Of a stretch of DNA of 64,000 nucleotides, positions 10,445 to 22,770 are shown piece after piece. The notes beneath the pieces were generated by a model. It did no database searches, was not told where the DNA came from, and saw only the letters and a program-made list of their open reading frames with translations. Location of the stretch: assembly GCA_031308135.1 (NCBI GenBank), contig JAHLJT010003656.1, forward strand, positions 71,752,984 to 71,816,983. Direction: 5' to 3'. Source of the DNA: Acheta domesticus (Eukaryota > Arthropoda > Insecta > Orthoptera > Gryllidae). The translations under genes were made by a program, and so were the position numbers. Positions within the stretch are counted from its first letter, which is position 1, and each line of letters begins with the position of its first letter.

Positions 10445-10975
10445 GTGGACATCGCGCAGAGCAACGCGGGTCTCCAGCGTGAACGCAGGCGCGCTCCGCG
10501 CCACGCCGCAGAGAGCGCCAGCGCGCGAGCGCGGGCTCGGCTCGGCACGAGAGAGCAGGCGGCAAGCGGAGCCAGCCAGCCAGCGAGGGGAGCCAGCCAG
10601 CCGGCCGACCGACCGACCCTCCCGCGTGCCGCCACCGCCTCCACCGCCCGTGCCACGCCACGCCGCTTTGCGCCGAGGGGCCCGGCTCGGCCTCGCCGCG
10701 CCGCGCCGCGCCCGCCCGCTCTCCGCACGGCACCGCGGTCGGTTGCGCGCCCGCCCGCCTGCCTGCCTGCCTTCCCCTCCCGCAGCAGCGGGCGCGCCCA
10801 GCCCGGCCCAGCCGCCAGCCGCCTGCCCTCGCCCGTCCGCTGTGCTTCCCCTTCGCTCGCTCGCTCGCTCGCTGGCTGGTTGGTTGGATCGCGAAGCCGT
10901 GCGGCGCTTCGGGCTGCTTCCAACTCCGCGCCGCGCCGGGCCCCTTACTTCTCTCTGCATCTCGTTTTCCCTTCT
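10445..10975. other. GC-rich, CpG-rich island with GCCA/CGCT tandem words
   Basis: A ~530-bp block of very high GC inside AT-rich intron. It has GCCAGCCAGCCAGCGAG (near 10570), GACCGACCGACC, GCCTGCCTGCCTGCC, and (CGCT)n followed by GGCTGGTTGGTTGG (10855-10890). The first and last of these are inverted copies. Open frames on both strands are composition effects. I see no conserved protein. Function is unknown. Confidence 0.6.
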
Positions 10976-13493
10976 CTTCTGATGGCAGCCACCGATGAAG
11001 TCTTGCGAACCGCTTGGGAGACTCGCGAGACGACAATGAGTATCGATTGTTGCACGGCGTGATGCTGGGGGAAAACGAAATGTAATTGCGAACGAGTGTT
11101 CGTCTTGCTGCTTGGATGTGCTCGCGATGGGATGATTAATCATGCTCGTGCTGTACGATGACTAACCTACGCCTCGGGTCTATTTCTTGTCCACTACGCG
11201 TTGCCAAGAGCGTTTTGAAGAACTTTCGTTCCATTCATTAATACATTTAGCCTCTCTTTTTATTACTTACTAGGTACTGTTTGCAAGTCATTTGTTCTTC
11301 ATAAAGCTCCTACAGTTTCGCCTACACTATCTGTATATCTTTCAACCTCAATGTATTTTGCTTTATAGCGTGGGATTTTCTTTCCGTTTTTTCTTTATTA
11401 TCACCTAGCAACAATGTGAGTTTTTTAAGGGAACTCCTCTCAGATCATTCTGTTTAATATTTCCTCTTGCTCCTCTCTCATCTGCTGTTGGCACTAAATA
11501 CTCAGTGCACATGAAAATGAGCGTTGACAATTACATGATAAATGGACGTCCGTCACAAACGTTCCTACGTTCGTAAAATACCTCGCTATTGGTGCATTGA
11601 AACGTGCCATCGTAATAAAACATCATCACGTCAAAGTTACATAAATCGGACGTCATTCAGAGTACTTTGGTACATTGTACAGGAAAGATTGGAATATATT
11701 CACGTAATTGAACACACCTCTTCAGTGACGACAGTTTCATTATTATCTTCTGTGTTTTTGTATGTTTTATTTAAATATTAAAATTTAACTAGATTATACA
11801 AGTATTTGGGAATAATAATAAAAAGCGCGCAATGATAATTTCAATAACTACTTACAATGGTTAAAAACTGAGGGACTGATAAAAAGGAAAAATACGGAAA
11901 AATAATACGGAAAATGGGTTAAATGTCTCTCTATTAAAAATACAGCAGATAAATCAATGTACAAAATTCACCCTTTTAATTTTCAAATGCTAATTTTTTA
12001 CTGTACTGTTTATTATTTGTTCTCATTTCAAATGGAAAATGCCGTGAAAAAAAATAAACACGTGAAAACAACCGGTAAAGAAAAATTAAGCAAAAAATTG
12101 TCTATTTCTAATTTACTGCTGTTCACTGATTCAACATAGTTTTTCTTCAAAGAGTTCTCTATTATTTTAGTCAGAAAATATTATTTTAAACGGATTCTGT
12201 TTTCAAAGCAGCTTTTCATGACTGAATTTTAAGTGGTTTTTACTTTCTCGTCTTACGAATATTTTGTAAGAAGAGAAAATTATGTTATCGTGCGCCAGAA
12301 AACGGTGAATTTTTATTTTTAAATATATATATATATTACATGTACGTGAAACATACGAGCATTTGAAACTTCTCAAAGATTTTAAATATTGAAATATTAA
12401 AATATTTTTATTAGAAAGAGAAAAAGTATTATGCAAACAGTGCATTCCATTCTACAATGATGCAAAAAGGTTTAATATATTTCTTTTACAATTTATTAAC
12501 ACAGAAGTTGTCCAGAAGTTCCTCACCCCCTCACCTTCAGGAGAATTTTTCCCAGACGTTTACAACGATAAAGGAGCTATCCGATCATTTATTCCTCTCG
12601 ATTCAAAGCGATCGAGTATACCCTCATTCTAGATACAGGCCAAACATATTTTTTAAGTCAAGGACTTTCAAAGAGATTTAGCTTAACACTACCTAATCAG
12701 TTGGCGATAAAACTGTAAAAGGCAAGATTAATTCTGGGATAGATAAACAGTTCTGTTTTAACAAATATGAATCCTCAGTGACCAAATCCATGGAATATAT
12801 TTTCGTGGCTAGAGCTGTTTAAAAAGATATTCTAATAGTATTTTAAAGGATTTATTGTATTTTCCCTTTGCTGTCTGTTGAAAGAAGTGTTAATCCAGAG
12901 ACGATGGTACTCGTATTTGAGTGGTAGAGACCAACGCTACACTCAGTAGTCCGATTTGTGGTAGTTTCGTAAAAAAGGTCTTGATAAATTGACACAGCAC
13001 AATTGACGTCACATACCAGTAACATGAAATGATATGCACAACTTACAACTGACGAACGTAGTGACGCAAATTGCCAATTAATAATCTAGCTCCCGACGCA
13101 TGCAAAAGATGGACAGATCAGCAAATCTAATGAACTGACATGTATTTCAAAAGCCGTCTGAGTAGGGGCGGAGTAGGTTCGTTACAGATCTCTTAGACCA
13201 CGAATGCTGGAAAGCCCTTCGTAACATAAAAGGAAATCGTGCCCCTCCCCCACCCCCGTGATCGGATCACCGCTGTCTGAAAATCGAAATGTATTCTCTC
13301 TCCTTTACCGCCAGGGGAATACGAGGGTGCAAAATCTGAAAGTTTTCCGATTACTTCATTTCAGAAGTGCGTGAAATTCAGTCAGTTTCTTCGTTTTCCC
13401 AGAAACTTTTAATTTCCGCTTTCCTTTCAGGGTTCTTTGACTTAAGACCCTAAACAACGCGTCTTTTATATGCCGTACGCCAGTCATGTAAGC

Positions 13494-14619
13494 TAAGGGG
13501 CCGTCCATAAATTGCGTGAGGCGATTTTGGCGATTTTTCGACTCCCCCTCGCCCCTTGGAGAGATATGAGATTTGACTCGTCGTCCTCCCCCCGTCTAAT
13601 CTCACGTGACAGTTTTTAAAATTAGTATTTTTAATGTAAATCAGGGGTTTTCGAACTTTTTGCGTCCACGGCTGCCTTGACCCAAACGAAACTTCCCGCG
13701 GCTCTCCTGGTAACAATAAGTTCCAAATTTACGGGTTAATACAGGCCTACTAAAGATTCATCACAAATGAGTGATATAATATGCTATTTTATTTATCCAT
13801 TCTAATTAGGCATTAAAATAACACATAACACTTTTGTGTCGCCGCCGCGCTCTTGCGTTAGCACGGAAACGCTTGATCTGCGTGGGAAGAAAGATGAAAT
13901 ATCCCCGGCCGCGATGGGCGCTAGGGATGCACGACGATGTTAAAGGAGCTACAGAAGCTTATTCGTACAAAACTTGCTAGGTTCAATTAATTAGAAACAC
14001 AGTTAATTAGAAAAATAAATCGTATATATTACAAATAACATATAGTATGATAGTTGAAAATTATTTTGTAGACATAAATGACACAAGGGTTAAAGTAAAT
14101 TAAATATAAAGATCGTTTTTAATGAATCGATAATTAATTTTAATAATAGATATGACTAGTATTTAGAAAATAGAGTGACTTAATTACCATGAATGTTCTT
14201 GCACACTTCTAAAAACAGTGCAATAATTCATTGTAATTCAGTCCACGGGGACTCGTGCCGTCTCAAGAATGACTATTGGAACCAACATGTCCATATGATT
14301 TCCCCGTAAATTCGTCTGCTCCTTTAACTTCGCTGTGATTCAACCACTCACCGTTGTCGCTTGCACACAGAAGCTCAGTAGCTCGTCGTGTTACGATCCG
14401 TGAGAGTCGCACTTTGCGTGCTGGTGCAGCTGGTGCCCTGTGGACCGCACGTCGGTGTTCTGCAGCTCTTGTGGTGGAGAAAACTAGACTCTTTAGCACT
14501 GTTTTTTGCGAAAAGAAAAAAAAAAGTGATATTTGTCCTCTCCCTCACGTAAGATTAGGTGAGATTGGCTTGACACCCTCCCCCCTAAAGGCCTTACGTA
14601 ATTTATGGATGGCCCTTAA
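13494..14619. mobile_element. Family D element, ~1.1 kb between inverted ends
   Basis: The left end TAAGGGGCCGTCCATAAATT (13494) and the right end TAAGGGCCATCCATAAATT on the opposite strand (to 14618) match nearly perfectly, and both are followed by CCCCTC-rich and TAATCT-ACGTGA sequence. A separate hAT-like end, CAGGGGTTTTCGAACTTTTT, starts at 13642 inside it, so the middle may contain a nested insertion. No transposase frame is present. The superfamily is not assigned. Confidence 0.55.
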
Positions 14620-15128
14620 GCCCATCATGAAAGCTGTGACGTGGCTAAATTGGGGGGTCGCTAGGACTTCGTCTACAAACAGCTGTCACCAAAATATTTT
14701 TTTAAATGGAAGATGGAAATATTTTTCAATTATTATGTTTTAGTCAAACAAAACAATAGTGTATATTCAAAATATACAATTTGTGGTTAATTTTGGAACG
14801 ATAGATATGGCTAATTCAACATTGCATCATTCAAATAAAAGTTCGCTGTTCTTGAAGTTCGTAATTAAATCAGTTATACTTTTATGTTTACTTCAAATTT
14901 TGAAAGGTCACGTTCGGGTATTTCAAAGTCGAGCTTTTATGAAATACTTTAAAAAATCATAGTGAATTCTGAAAGGTTCAAAACTTTTACTTCAGTATTA
15001 CAGGGGATTAACTTCATAAACTGGAGGATCAGTCCAGGGCTTGAATGGAGAGATCGGGATGTGAGGAAAAATTCAACCCGGATGACGTCACTGCAAGAAT
15101 GGCAATGGCAATCAGTGTGATGTGTCTG

Positions 15129-15355
15129 GTCGCTTTTCTGCAAGTCGGGACGCATCGCGTTGCATCGCAAAGCGAGCTTCGCGTCGCGTTACATCGCATC
15201 GCATCATGCCGCCTGGCGTCGCGTCGTGTTGCATGTCTTATCAGCTCATCGCGTTGCATGGAATAGCAACGCATCACGTCGCATGTCATACCATCGCATC
15301 ACATTGCGCTGTGTCACATGGCAGAACATTGCGTCGCATCGCGTCACGTCACACG
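15129..15355. repeat. Degenerate GCATC/GCGTC pentamer array, part 1
   Basis: Runs of the five-base words CGCAT, CGCGT and TTGCA with interruptions such as CGCATCGCATCATG. It continues after a CR1-like fragment at 15740. Open frames in all phases here (Met-Arg-Cys-Asp-Ala-like peptides) are artefacts of the pentamer. Confidence 0.8.
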
Positions 15356-15469
15356 GGGTTAGATATTTGATCTACTTAGGGTTTAACTTCCAATGGTAGA
15401 TTTCTAAGACGTATTACAATGTAAATAAAATGAATATTGTTACATGAAGATAAGAATAAAAAATACCAC

Positions 15470-15739
15470 GCAAAATCGCGCAACACAAATATATTACATA
15501 CATATTTTACATAACTATTTTTTTCTAAATGTATTTACACTTTTACGACTAGTTTCAAATGCTTCAGCAGGTAAATTGTTCCAGTCATTTATTGTTCGAT
15601 TTACTAAGGAGCGATTACCACTATCAGATCGCTACGCTCGTGTACGAATTTTTAAATTATGATTCCCTCTGCTTAAATACATCGGTTTAAGTAGCCTGCT
15701 CCGACTTCCCTTCCACGCAGGTAAACCTACGTAAAATCG
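15470..15739 (-). mobile_element. CR1/R1-like non-LTR retrotransposon 3' fragment
   Basis: The minus-strand frame reads LSRGNHNLKIRTRA, a stop, then RSDSGNRSLVNRTINDWNNL followed by PAEAFETSRKSVNTFRKK and a stop. The R-D/N-LKIR, NRTI-DWN-LPA and S-F-KR spacing is the usual C-terminus of CR1/Jockey-type reverse transcriptases. One in-frame stop and truncation make it inactive. It sits between two parts of the pentamer array. Confidence 0.8.
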
Positions 15740-16108
15740 GGTTGCATCGCAACACATGGCATCTCACATCCCGTTGCGTCGAGTCACATTATATTGCAAC
15801 GCTTTGCAACGCTTCGCATCGTATCGCATGGTTTCGCATGGTTTCGCATGGCTTCGCATGGCTTCGCATGGCTTCGCATGTCTCCGCATGGCTTCGCATG
15901 GCTTCGCATGGCTCCGCATGGCTTTGCATGGCTTCGCATCGCTTTGCATCGCTTCGCGTCGCTTCGCGTCGCTTCGCATCGCATCGCATCACATCGCATC
16001 GCATCGCATCGCATCGCATCGCATCGCGTCGCGTCGCGTCGCGTCGCATCGCATCGCATGGCTTCGCATCGCATCGCATTACAACGTATCACTTCGCGTC
16101 GAGCCGAC
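15740..16108. repeat. GCATC/GGCTTCGCAT pentamer-decamer array, part 2
   Basis: About 370 bp. A 10-bp unit, ATGGCTTCGC, is repeated from about 15825 to 15950, passing into pure CGCATCGCAT (15975-16025) and CGTCGCGTCG, then back to ATCGC. The gradual unit change suggests local slippage and homogenisation. It ends 12 bp before a MITE that borders exon c. Confidence 0.9.
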
Positions 16109-16119
16109 GAGCGAAGCGC

Positions 16120-16376
16120 TATACTGCGATTTTTCTAAGAGCGACCCTCAAGGCCACTCAAATCCCATCTTCGCGATGGAAAATGTCACGGCATTTCGCG
16201 TCTTTCTCAGTTGTTCCGCTAGATTTCGCACGATCGCGACCGTATGAAGCAGTGCTTGCGATCATGCGACTTGTACCAGCACGACCGAGAAAAGACGCGA
16301 AATGCCGTGACATATTCCATCGCGAAGATGGGATTTGAGTGGCCTTGAGGGACGCTCTTAGAAAAATCGCAGTATA
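16120..16376. mobile_element. 257-bp MITE with ~90-bp inverted arms
   Basis: The left arm begins TATACTGCGATTTTTC at 16120 and the right arm ends with its reverse complement at 16376. The inverse pairing extends through AAGAGCG-CCCTCAAGGCC and CCATCTTCGCGATGGAA to GGCATTTCGCGTCTTT. The TATA at both extremities could include a TA target duplication. It ends 54 bp from the exon c donor, so it is transcribed in the TTC39C pre-mRNA. Confidence 0.85.
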
Positions 16377-16430
16377 GGTGGCAAGGTGCAAATGACGGGC
16401 GGGGGGACGTGCGACGCGCTGTTCACTCAC

Positions 16431-16599
16431 CCTGAGGCGCTCGACGCGCCCGCGGAAGAAGAGGAAGAGTGCCGACTGGCCGAAGTCCGCCTGCGCCTCG
16501 GCGATCAGCTCCTGCGCGGCCTCCACGCCCGCGCGCACGTTGGCGCCGTCCAGCGCGAAGAAGGGCCGCACGATGGTGTGGTACCACAGCAGCGCCAGC
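16431..16599 (-). CDS. TTC39C: TTC39C internal exon c
   Basis: This 169-nt exon follows a GCGCAG acceptor. Its first base completes the serine codon left open by exon b, giving MRAPLAS-LALLWYHTIV across the junction. It ends in phase 0 at AGG before GTGAGTGAA. The encoded segment runs LALLWYHTIVRPFFALDG, then AGVEAAQELIAEAQADF, then LFLFFRGRVERLR. This is the WYHT-VRPFFALDG and FF-GR signature of TTC39C, where TPR-like helices begin. The acceptor has a weak pyrimidine tract because the flank is GC-rich. The intron just past the donor holds a 257-bp MITE whose near end is 54 bp away, followed by a pentamer array. Confidence 0.93.
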
Positions 16600-16987
16600 C
16601 TGCGCCGCACGCGGCACGCCGTCGCTCGCAAGCGCGCTCCTCGCGCGGGGACGTTGCGAACACTCCGATACTTCAAGACGCGATATTACCGGTTTCGTTA
16701 CCGATACCTCGGTTTAGTGCAGCAGTGGTATCGGAATCGACACTGGCATATTAAAAAATGAGACATTAATACCAAAACTTCTGAATTGGTGTAGAAAAAT
16801 TTAGATTTTTGTTAGTCCTAGTAACATTTGGCGTTAGAATAATGTTGCAGGTTTAACGCATTTAATTTGTTAAAATATTCTTAAACATGTTAAATAAGTG
16901 CAAATGATTGTATTGTGAATCATCAATCCGTACTGCTAGATAATGGAAAACCTACACTTATGTGAGTATCAAGAGATTTCTGTCGTT

Positions 16988-17128
16988 GATCGCATCAGAC
17001 ACGTTTTGCACAGCGTGAAGTAGCGTATACTACCACTTTCGAGCCTCTGCGCAAGCTCAAAGGCTCAAAAGTGGTGTAGGCTACGGTGTTTCACGCTATG
17101 CAAGAAGTGTGTGTATCGTATCGTGTAA
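16988..17128. repeat. Hairpin/foldback of ~60-bp arms
   Basis: GCACAGCGTGAAGTAGCG ... CCACTTTCGAGCCT pairs with AGGCTCAAAAGTGG ... TTTCACGCTATGC around a short loop (CTGCGCAAGCTCA). The outer parts CAGACACGTTTT and AAGTGTGTGTATCG also pair partly. Probably a small MITE. Confidence 0.7.
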
Positions 17129-20100
17129 CTGATCGCAACATCCCTATCTTTTCTTGCGATGGCCGTAAACGAATATTCGCTTCTCGGTAAATTTGGGCGA
17201 GCATTTCTACCACCTTCATTTTCAAGGGTTTTTCTTTTGCACCGTCATGTAAGGCAATCAACTAAACCCTTCGACACTAACAAGAAAATAGTAAATTATT
17301 CAGATGTTAATATTTGTTTTAAACGTAGCATAGGTTCCTAAACAGATGGTATTTACCAAAGGATATTAAACGATTTCACGAATATTCGTTCACGTACGTG
17401 TGAAGCTTTAGAGGCGTGCAAATTGACATTACAACTCACCTTCACTCGAATGCGGCCCACGCCAATTTCAGCCCCGCAGAGCAGAGATGATGTGATCTTT
17501 GCTTACGGTACAAAAAAGTTTCGAGCGAAATATGCTTAAAAGTCGCTCACTTTGGAGACATAATCGGAGTTACAAATATACTGCCGAATGTGAAATTTGC
17601 ATCTCATAAAAATAAAGGAGTTGGGGAGTGACATTTAAGATACAATTTACTCATGGCACTACGTAAGTATCTTTGTCATTTTTAGCTCTGTAGAAGAAAA
17701 ATTAGGCGAGGAAACAAATAGATTAACACCAGCAAAAATTGTTGGGCATGGTAAGCGGGCAGTAGTACGTGGCTCATATTTAACCTGCGTACCTTCCTAG
17801 GGGGCAGGCACTGACGGGCACCTTCAGTGCTTTACTTCACAATTCATTCCTAGAGACTGGGAGAGGCGCTTAAGGATGTTTTACACATGCTCATTTGGCG
17901 GCAGACGAATTGGCTTTATGCAAGTATAAAATCCACTGTTCACAGAAGGCTCCTTCGCACAATACAAGAGACGGGATGAGATTATCCTGCATGTGTATGC
18001 GCCACTTCATCGTTGCAGGAGGGACACTTCCAGGGTCGGATGAGTCTTAACCTTAAGAGGCCCTAAGCCAGACTAAACTTTGGTAAAATTTGGTAAAAAA
18101 CCCTAAGTAAAATGAAATATTGAACATACAATACGTTAATGAAAAAAATAAAGTACAACCTTTTCAATTTAAAAACGAACAAAATAATATAAATACAAGT
18201 ATATTCAAATAAAAATATTTTCAATGTGCAACTTCAAAAAATTATCTACTTTTTAATATCTGAACTGAAAAAATGTACTTAAACGGTACAATTGGTAAGC
18301 TGAATCATTAATAAAAACAATTAAAATTTATTTTTACATTTTAGGACTAATATAACATTCAGTGTTAATTATTGGGAGCCACTCCCTAGTCAGAACCCTA
18401 AGCACATGCTTAGTCTACTTATGCATTCATTCACCCTTGGCCTCACCCTCCGCAAGTACATCCTCGATATAATGATGAGCGGCGAGTGATTCATTTAACT
18501 GTACTAAGTGAAACCACGACTGGTACCCAACGGCAATCCACCCATGAAATTGCATTGAGACTCGGCTGAATGCACGCTACCTAGCCATTAAGTGAAACAC
18601 GTGTAAATATCGTAGTTTGAAAGTTAATACGAGTTGTCAATCAGAAAAATAACCAACACCGGACAATCTGAAAGTAATTAACAATATTTGTTTACTTCCG
18701 GTATAGCCTATTTCGTGTAATTGTGCTGGTTCCCATAGAGAAGTGAGGCCTTGCAAAGCCAAACGAGCTAAGTATCAACATTTTTTAAACGAAGGTTTTG
18801 ACACCTAAATGTTATATATTTCGGTGCGACTGTTATATATTTCGGTAACTGTGCGGTGCACAGTTAAAAGGGCGATGTTCTGAACACCTCCCACGTACTT
18901 GTAAATCTACCTGGCGATGGCACAGGCTGTATGTCAACAACATGAATTCATACAATTTTCATTTATTTCCCGAAAATATATTTTTGGCACTTAACTCCTT
19001 TAGTTTTGCAAGGCCTCAATCATTCAACTGCTTTGAGAACGGCTTAGGATAGGTGCTTTAAATAAACGCCGGTTTGTCTGCGGTATTTTCAATAGCTCCC
19101 TAGTCTAAAACGTGATGCTTATTATTTTGCTGCTGTTTCATTTGGATTTTCTTTTCAATTTTTTAAGTGTTGTTGTTTGCAATTTGAACTAGTGGCCTGG
19201 AAAAATGCTGCTCGACAAAAAGAAACTTATTTTCCAAAAAGTAGCACTCACACTGCTCAAGAAAAACAAATAAAATACTCACGTAGAACACAGCGATGAA
19301 TTAAGAAAATAAAAAAAACAGTGTTCTCCAATACTGAAACTAGTATAGTATATGCGGATACAAAGTACAACAGTTATTTACACGCGAAGAATATCAAAAA
19401 GCTTCTGTTCCGTAACGGAATACGTGAATAGCAAATATTTTTAGGGTGGACGACCTGACTCTTCCTTGCGGTCTTGATGTCGCATGTGCTAGCTGTGTCG
19501 TAAGCAGTGACACGCTAAGTACAAGAGTTTTGTCGATACGCGCTGTATCAGAATAGTGGAATAACACAATTAAATATTTACATTTCCAGGCCAAATCGAA
19601 ACTTTATTTTTGAATTTTTTCCAAGTTCCTGGATATTTAATGAAACCATTGACACCTCTCTTATGACCGAAGGCTGCATCTTTTTCTTTCAATATCAGCG
19701 CGTATAGGCAATAAGTGATATATAGATGTTTTTAGATTTTTCCGGAGTTCCTGAGTATCTAATAAAACATAGACACTTCTGAAGAGGCCAGAGGCTGCAT
19801 AGTTTGCTTTCAATTTACGCACGCATCGGAAATTAGCAATGAAGATATTATTGACTGAGTCTTCTCGTTCCACAGTAGTGGGACGTGAAAACTATTTTGT
19901 TACACTGAAGAACAAAAACAGAATACAACTCATCAGTAGGTACAATTTTTTTTGTGGAAGCATCCATTCGGAACCTAGAATTTGAAAGTTAGACACACAA
20001 AGTACAGTAGCTTCTAACTTTAATGTTGTGCGAACATTTGATACTACTTATTTAACACGTGAATAACATAAAACAACAGTCTCACCTTCAGAGCGTGTAT

Positions 20101-20791
20101 CTCGCGTTACATACTACTTGTTCGTAAGGAAAGTGACCAATATCCACAACGGTATTGTTGTGTCTTGGTCAATTAAGTTCGTCTTATCGTTCGATAGGTT
20201 CCGAGTGAACGTCAACCCTTATGAGTTATGACCGACATTCTCCTGAAAACCCTGTTTTGCGGCGATGCTGCAACTCCAGTCGGTTATTTTTCTGGTCAGG
20301 TCAATAATTTTTCCTGGTCCATTACACCAGATCAATAATGTTTCTGGTCTGGTTATACAGCTCGTATGAAAACTGAAGCTATTTAGAGGCAAGGCGTAGC
20401 CTCATTGAGAACCTAATTGCAATTGAAACTGCCAGCGGAAGAAAGGTCTGTTGTATTGTCAAAAGGAGGTGAGGAAGTTATGAACTGTAAATTGAAGGAG
20501 TTCGATCTTGGCGAACATTTAATTTGTTGCCTTGAAACTATTGCACTGCTAGGATAACATAGTGAAGCACAAATCCGTACCTGAACCGGGAAACATTCTG
20601 GGTTTACAATGAGACAAAATGTAGTTCACGAAGAACTATTGCTTGTACTGCGAGTAGTTTCTTCTGTAACAATTTTCGATCATGAATTGTTAAGAAGTAG
20701 ATGAAGGGCACGGGATGATTACCAACTGAAGTTCACATCTACACTGAAAGCTAGCAAATTGAATATACAGGGAATGAAAAAAGCACTCTTC

Positions 20792-20826
20792 TATCTCTCT
20801 CTCTCTCTCTGACACTCTTTCTCTCC
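20792..20826. repeat. (CT)n microsatellite
   Basis: A run of nine to ten CT units at 20792-20810, followed by related CTCTTTCTCTC sequence. Confidence 0.9.
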
Positions 20827-22359
20827 CTACCTCTCGTTCCAACTACTTCAAAATGCTCACATTTAGTGTGTAACTAATTGGTCTTTATTAGAAAAAGACC
20901 TTTTTAAAGATAAGAAAAATAAATTTTTATTTTCCACTTTAAAGTTTACGAAAATGTTATTCTGACTAACGCCAGTAATTATCCTGTAAATTAACAAGTA
21001 TAGCGAAGTAAGCAAGTGCTTTTGACAGCATACTCTTTTAGAATAATGTGAAATATGAAAGAACGTTTTTCTCCTAAATTACCGTAGAATAGATTTACGA
21101 AGTGAATAATGAAATGCCTGAACATATCGTTCATAACGTCGAGAATATTTTTAATACTGGCACTGCCTGCGGACGTTCATCAAAAGTAGCACTTTGAAAA
21201 CTGATAGATTCTTCATTATGTTGTCTACACAATACGTTGTAATATAGCACTTGTGAACGATAGATAAGCCAAGATCATAATGTTAATTAATGTTGAATAT
21301 AACACAATTTTTAATAAACTATGAAATTTATTTTCCACTGACATCTGAAAGGATTCTTGCATTACTGAGCACATACCATTGCAAATGTTTACAATTTAAT
21401 ACAGTTTTCAGAAACTTTGGATAGAAGTAGTAAATGGAATTAAGGTTATTTCGTTTGAATTTGCTCTTTGCTATTTGATTTATGATTTAACAAGAAATTG
21501 ATTCTTATTCACTGTCAGTAAATTTCAAATGCCAAATTGCTGAATTATAGCAGTATTTGAATGTCACAAAGCCTCTAACAAGAAAACAAGTTGAATATTT
21601 TTTCGAAGGTTCTGTCATTGCAACTCTTTCGTTGAAGATCGTTGCAAATACTGATGCACTTTACAATATTTTCTTACGAAGCAGAGAGAACGAAGATGAG
21701 AATCTATTTACTCGCTGAAGTCCAGGAAACGTTATTGCCTTGTCATGTACTTTCGGGACTGGCTATCCGGCGAAAACTGGGCAATACACTTTAATGGCAC
21801 TGTCGAGGCAGCCATCTCCGGGTTAACCAGCCTTTGCCACTTTATCACCGCATAAACCGAGTTGCAGAGGGCGTCATGGAGTGTGATAGTGCTTTCTCGC
21901 ACCGCTTCGCGCCTCTACTGCATGGCCGTGACATTACGATTACTACGGGCATTGCTAGTAGCATTTCCTAAGTAAAGCACACGCGAGCGCATGCTCACAT
22001 ACAGGCACACGCACGCATGCACACACATACATACATTAAATATATTGTATATACATTAAATATATATGTACATTAAATATATTGTATATACATTTATTAT
22101 ATTATACATACATTAAATATAATGTTCAGGATTATTTCTTGGAAACTCTTCTGGGCAAAACCATTGAACTGAAAGCCTTTCTGAGTAACTTTTTACACAG
22201 TCATATCAGCGAAGCTAGTTTCGCTGTAATTGGGCCTCTGTCAATTTACGTGCTTTCTGGTCTTAACACATTTTTTTCTAGTCAAATTCGGCGTCACCAA
22301 TCTATTACAAATTACAAAAAACGAATTTCTTCGTTTTTAATTCTTTCTCTTTCATCTCG

Positions 22360-22575
22360 AGACCCCGCTCGCGCTGCAGCCCCTAGGCCCGCGCCCTGAT
22401 CCTCCATCGCGTGGAGCCCGCGGGCGCGCCGCCGACCTGCGCGAACGCACCCCTTTTTCTCCGCTGCGCTCGGCCCCCTGACATCGTATATCGCCCGCGC
22501 TCGCGCTGCTCCCCGGTGGGCCGCATCCGTTGCGGCTCCGCACCACGCCGCACACTGGGCCTTGTGGGCCAAAGG
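22360..22575. other. GC-rich island flanked by A-rich sequence
   Basis: A ~215-bp block rich in CGCGC, GCCCGCG and GGGCC words, abruptly bounded by AT-rich DNA. On the right it meets a long (AAATA)/(AAAGA)-rich tract (22600-22760). Open frames occur in several phases without any conserved motif. It could be a retained GC-rich insertion, but its identity is unknown. Confidence 0.45.
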
Positions 22576-22599
22576 ACGCCGAAAAAAATTAATAACAAT

Positions 22600-22770
22600 A
22601 CATAAATTATAAATAAATAAAAATTTTAAAAAATAAAATAAATGAAAAGAAAATAAATAAAAAAGAAAAGAAAATAAATAAAAAAGAAAAGAAAAGAGGT
22701 AAAAAATAAATAAAATATAGAAAATAAAGAAAAAAGAAAAAATATACAAATAAATACATAAACATTTATT
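22600..22770. repeat. Simple A-rich tract (AAATA, AAAGAAA)
   Basis: Low-complexity AAATAAATA and AAGAAAAGAAAATAA words for ~170 bp. The long minus-strand open frame of Phe/Leu/Tyr here is an artefact. Confidence 0.8.

Larger units (their letters stand above)
5370..16430 (-). other. TTC39C intron between exons c and d (11.06 kb)
   Basis: Bounded by the donor GTGAGT at 16430 and the acceptor AG at 5371-5370. Contents include ATCGAT-rich DNA at 5410-6775 and 7420-7930, a Jockey fragment, MITE families C and D, a foldback at 9936-10283, a GC island at 10445-10975 and the pentamer array at 15129-16108. I see no recognisable gene in 6840-7400, 7930-8350, 8550-9345, 10985-13490 or 14620-15125. Confidence 0.85.

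Noticed and set aside
10270..11143. Long Arg/Ala/Pro frames in the GC island
   Set aside because: Present on both strands in overlapping phases, with no conserved motif.
15129..16108. CRISPR-like array
   Set aside because: No spacers of constant length; a degenerate pentamer satellite in a eukaryotic intron.
15742..16338. Frames encoding Met-Ala-Ser-His or Met-Arg-Cys-Asp-Ala repeats
   Set aside because: Translations of the GCATC pentamer array in every phase.
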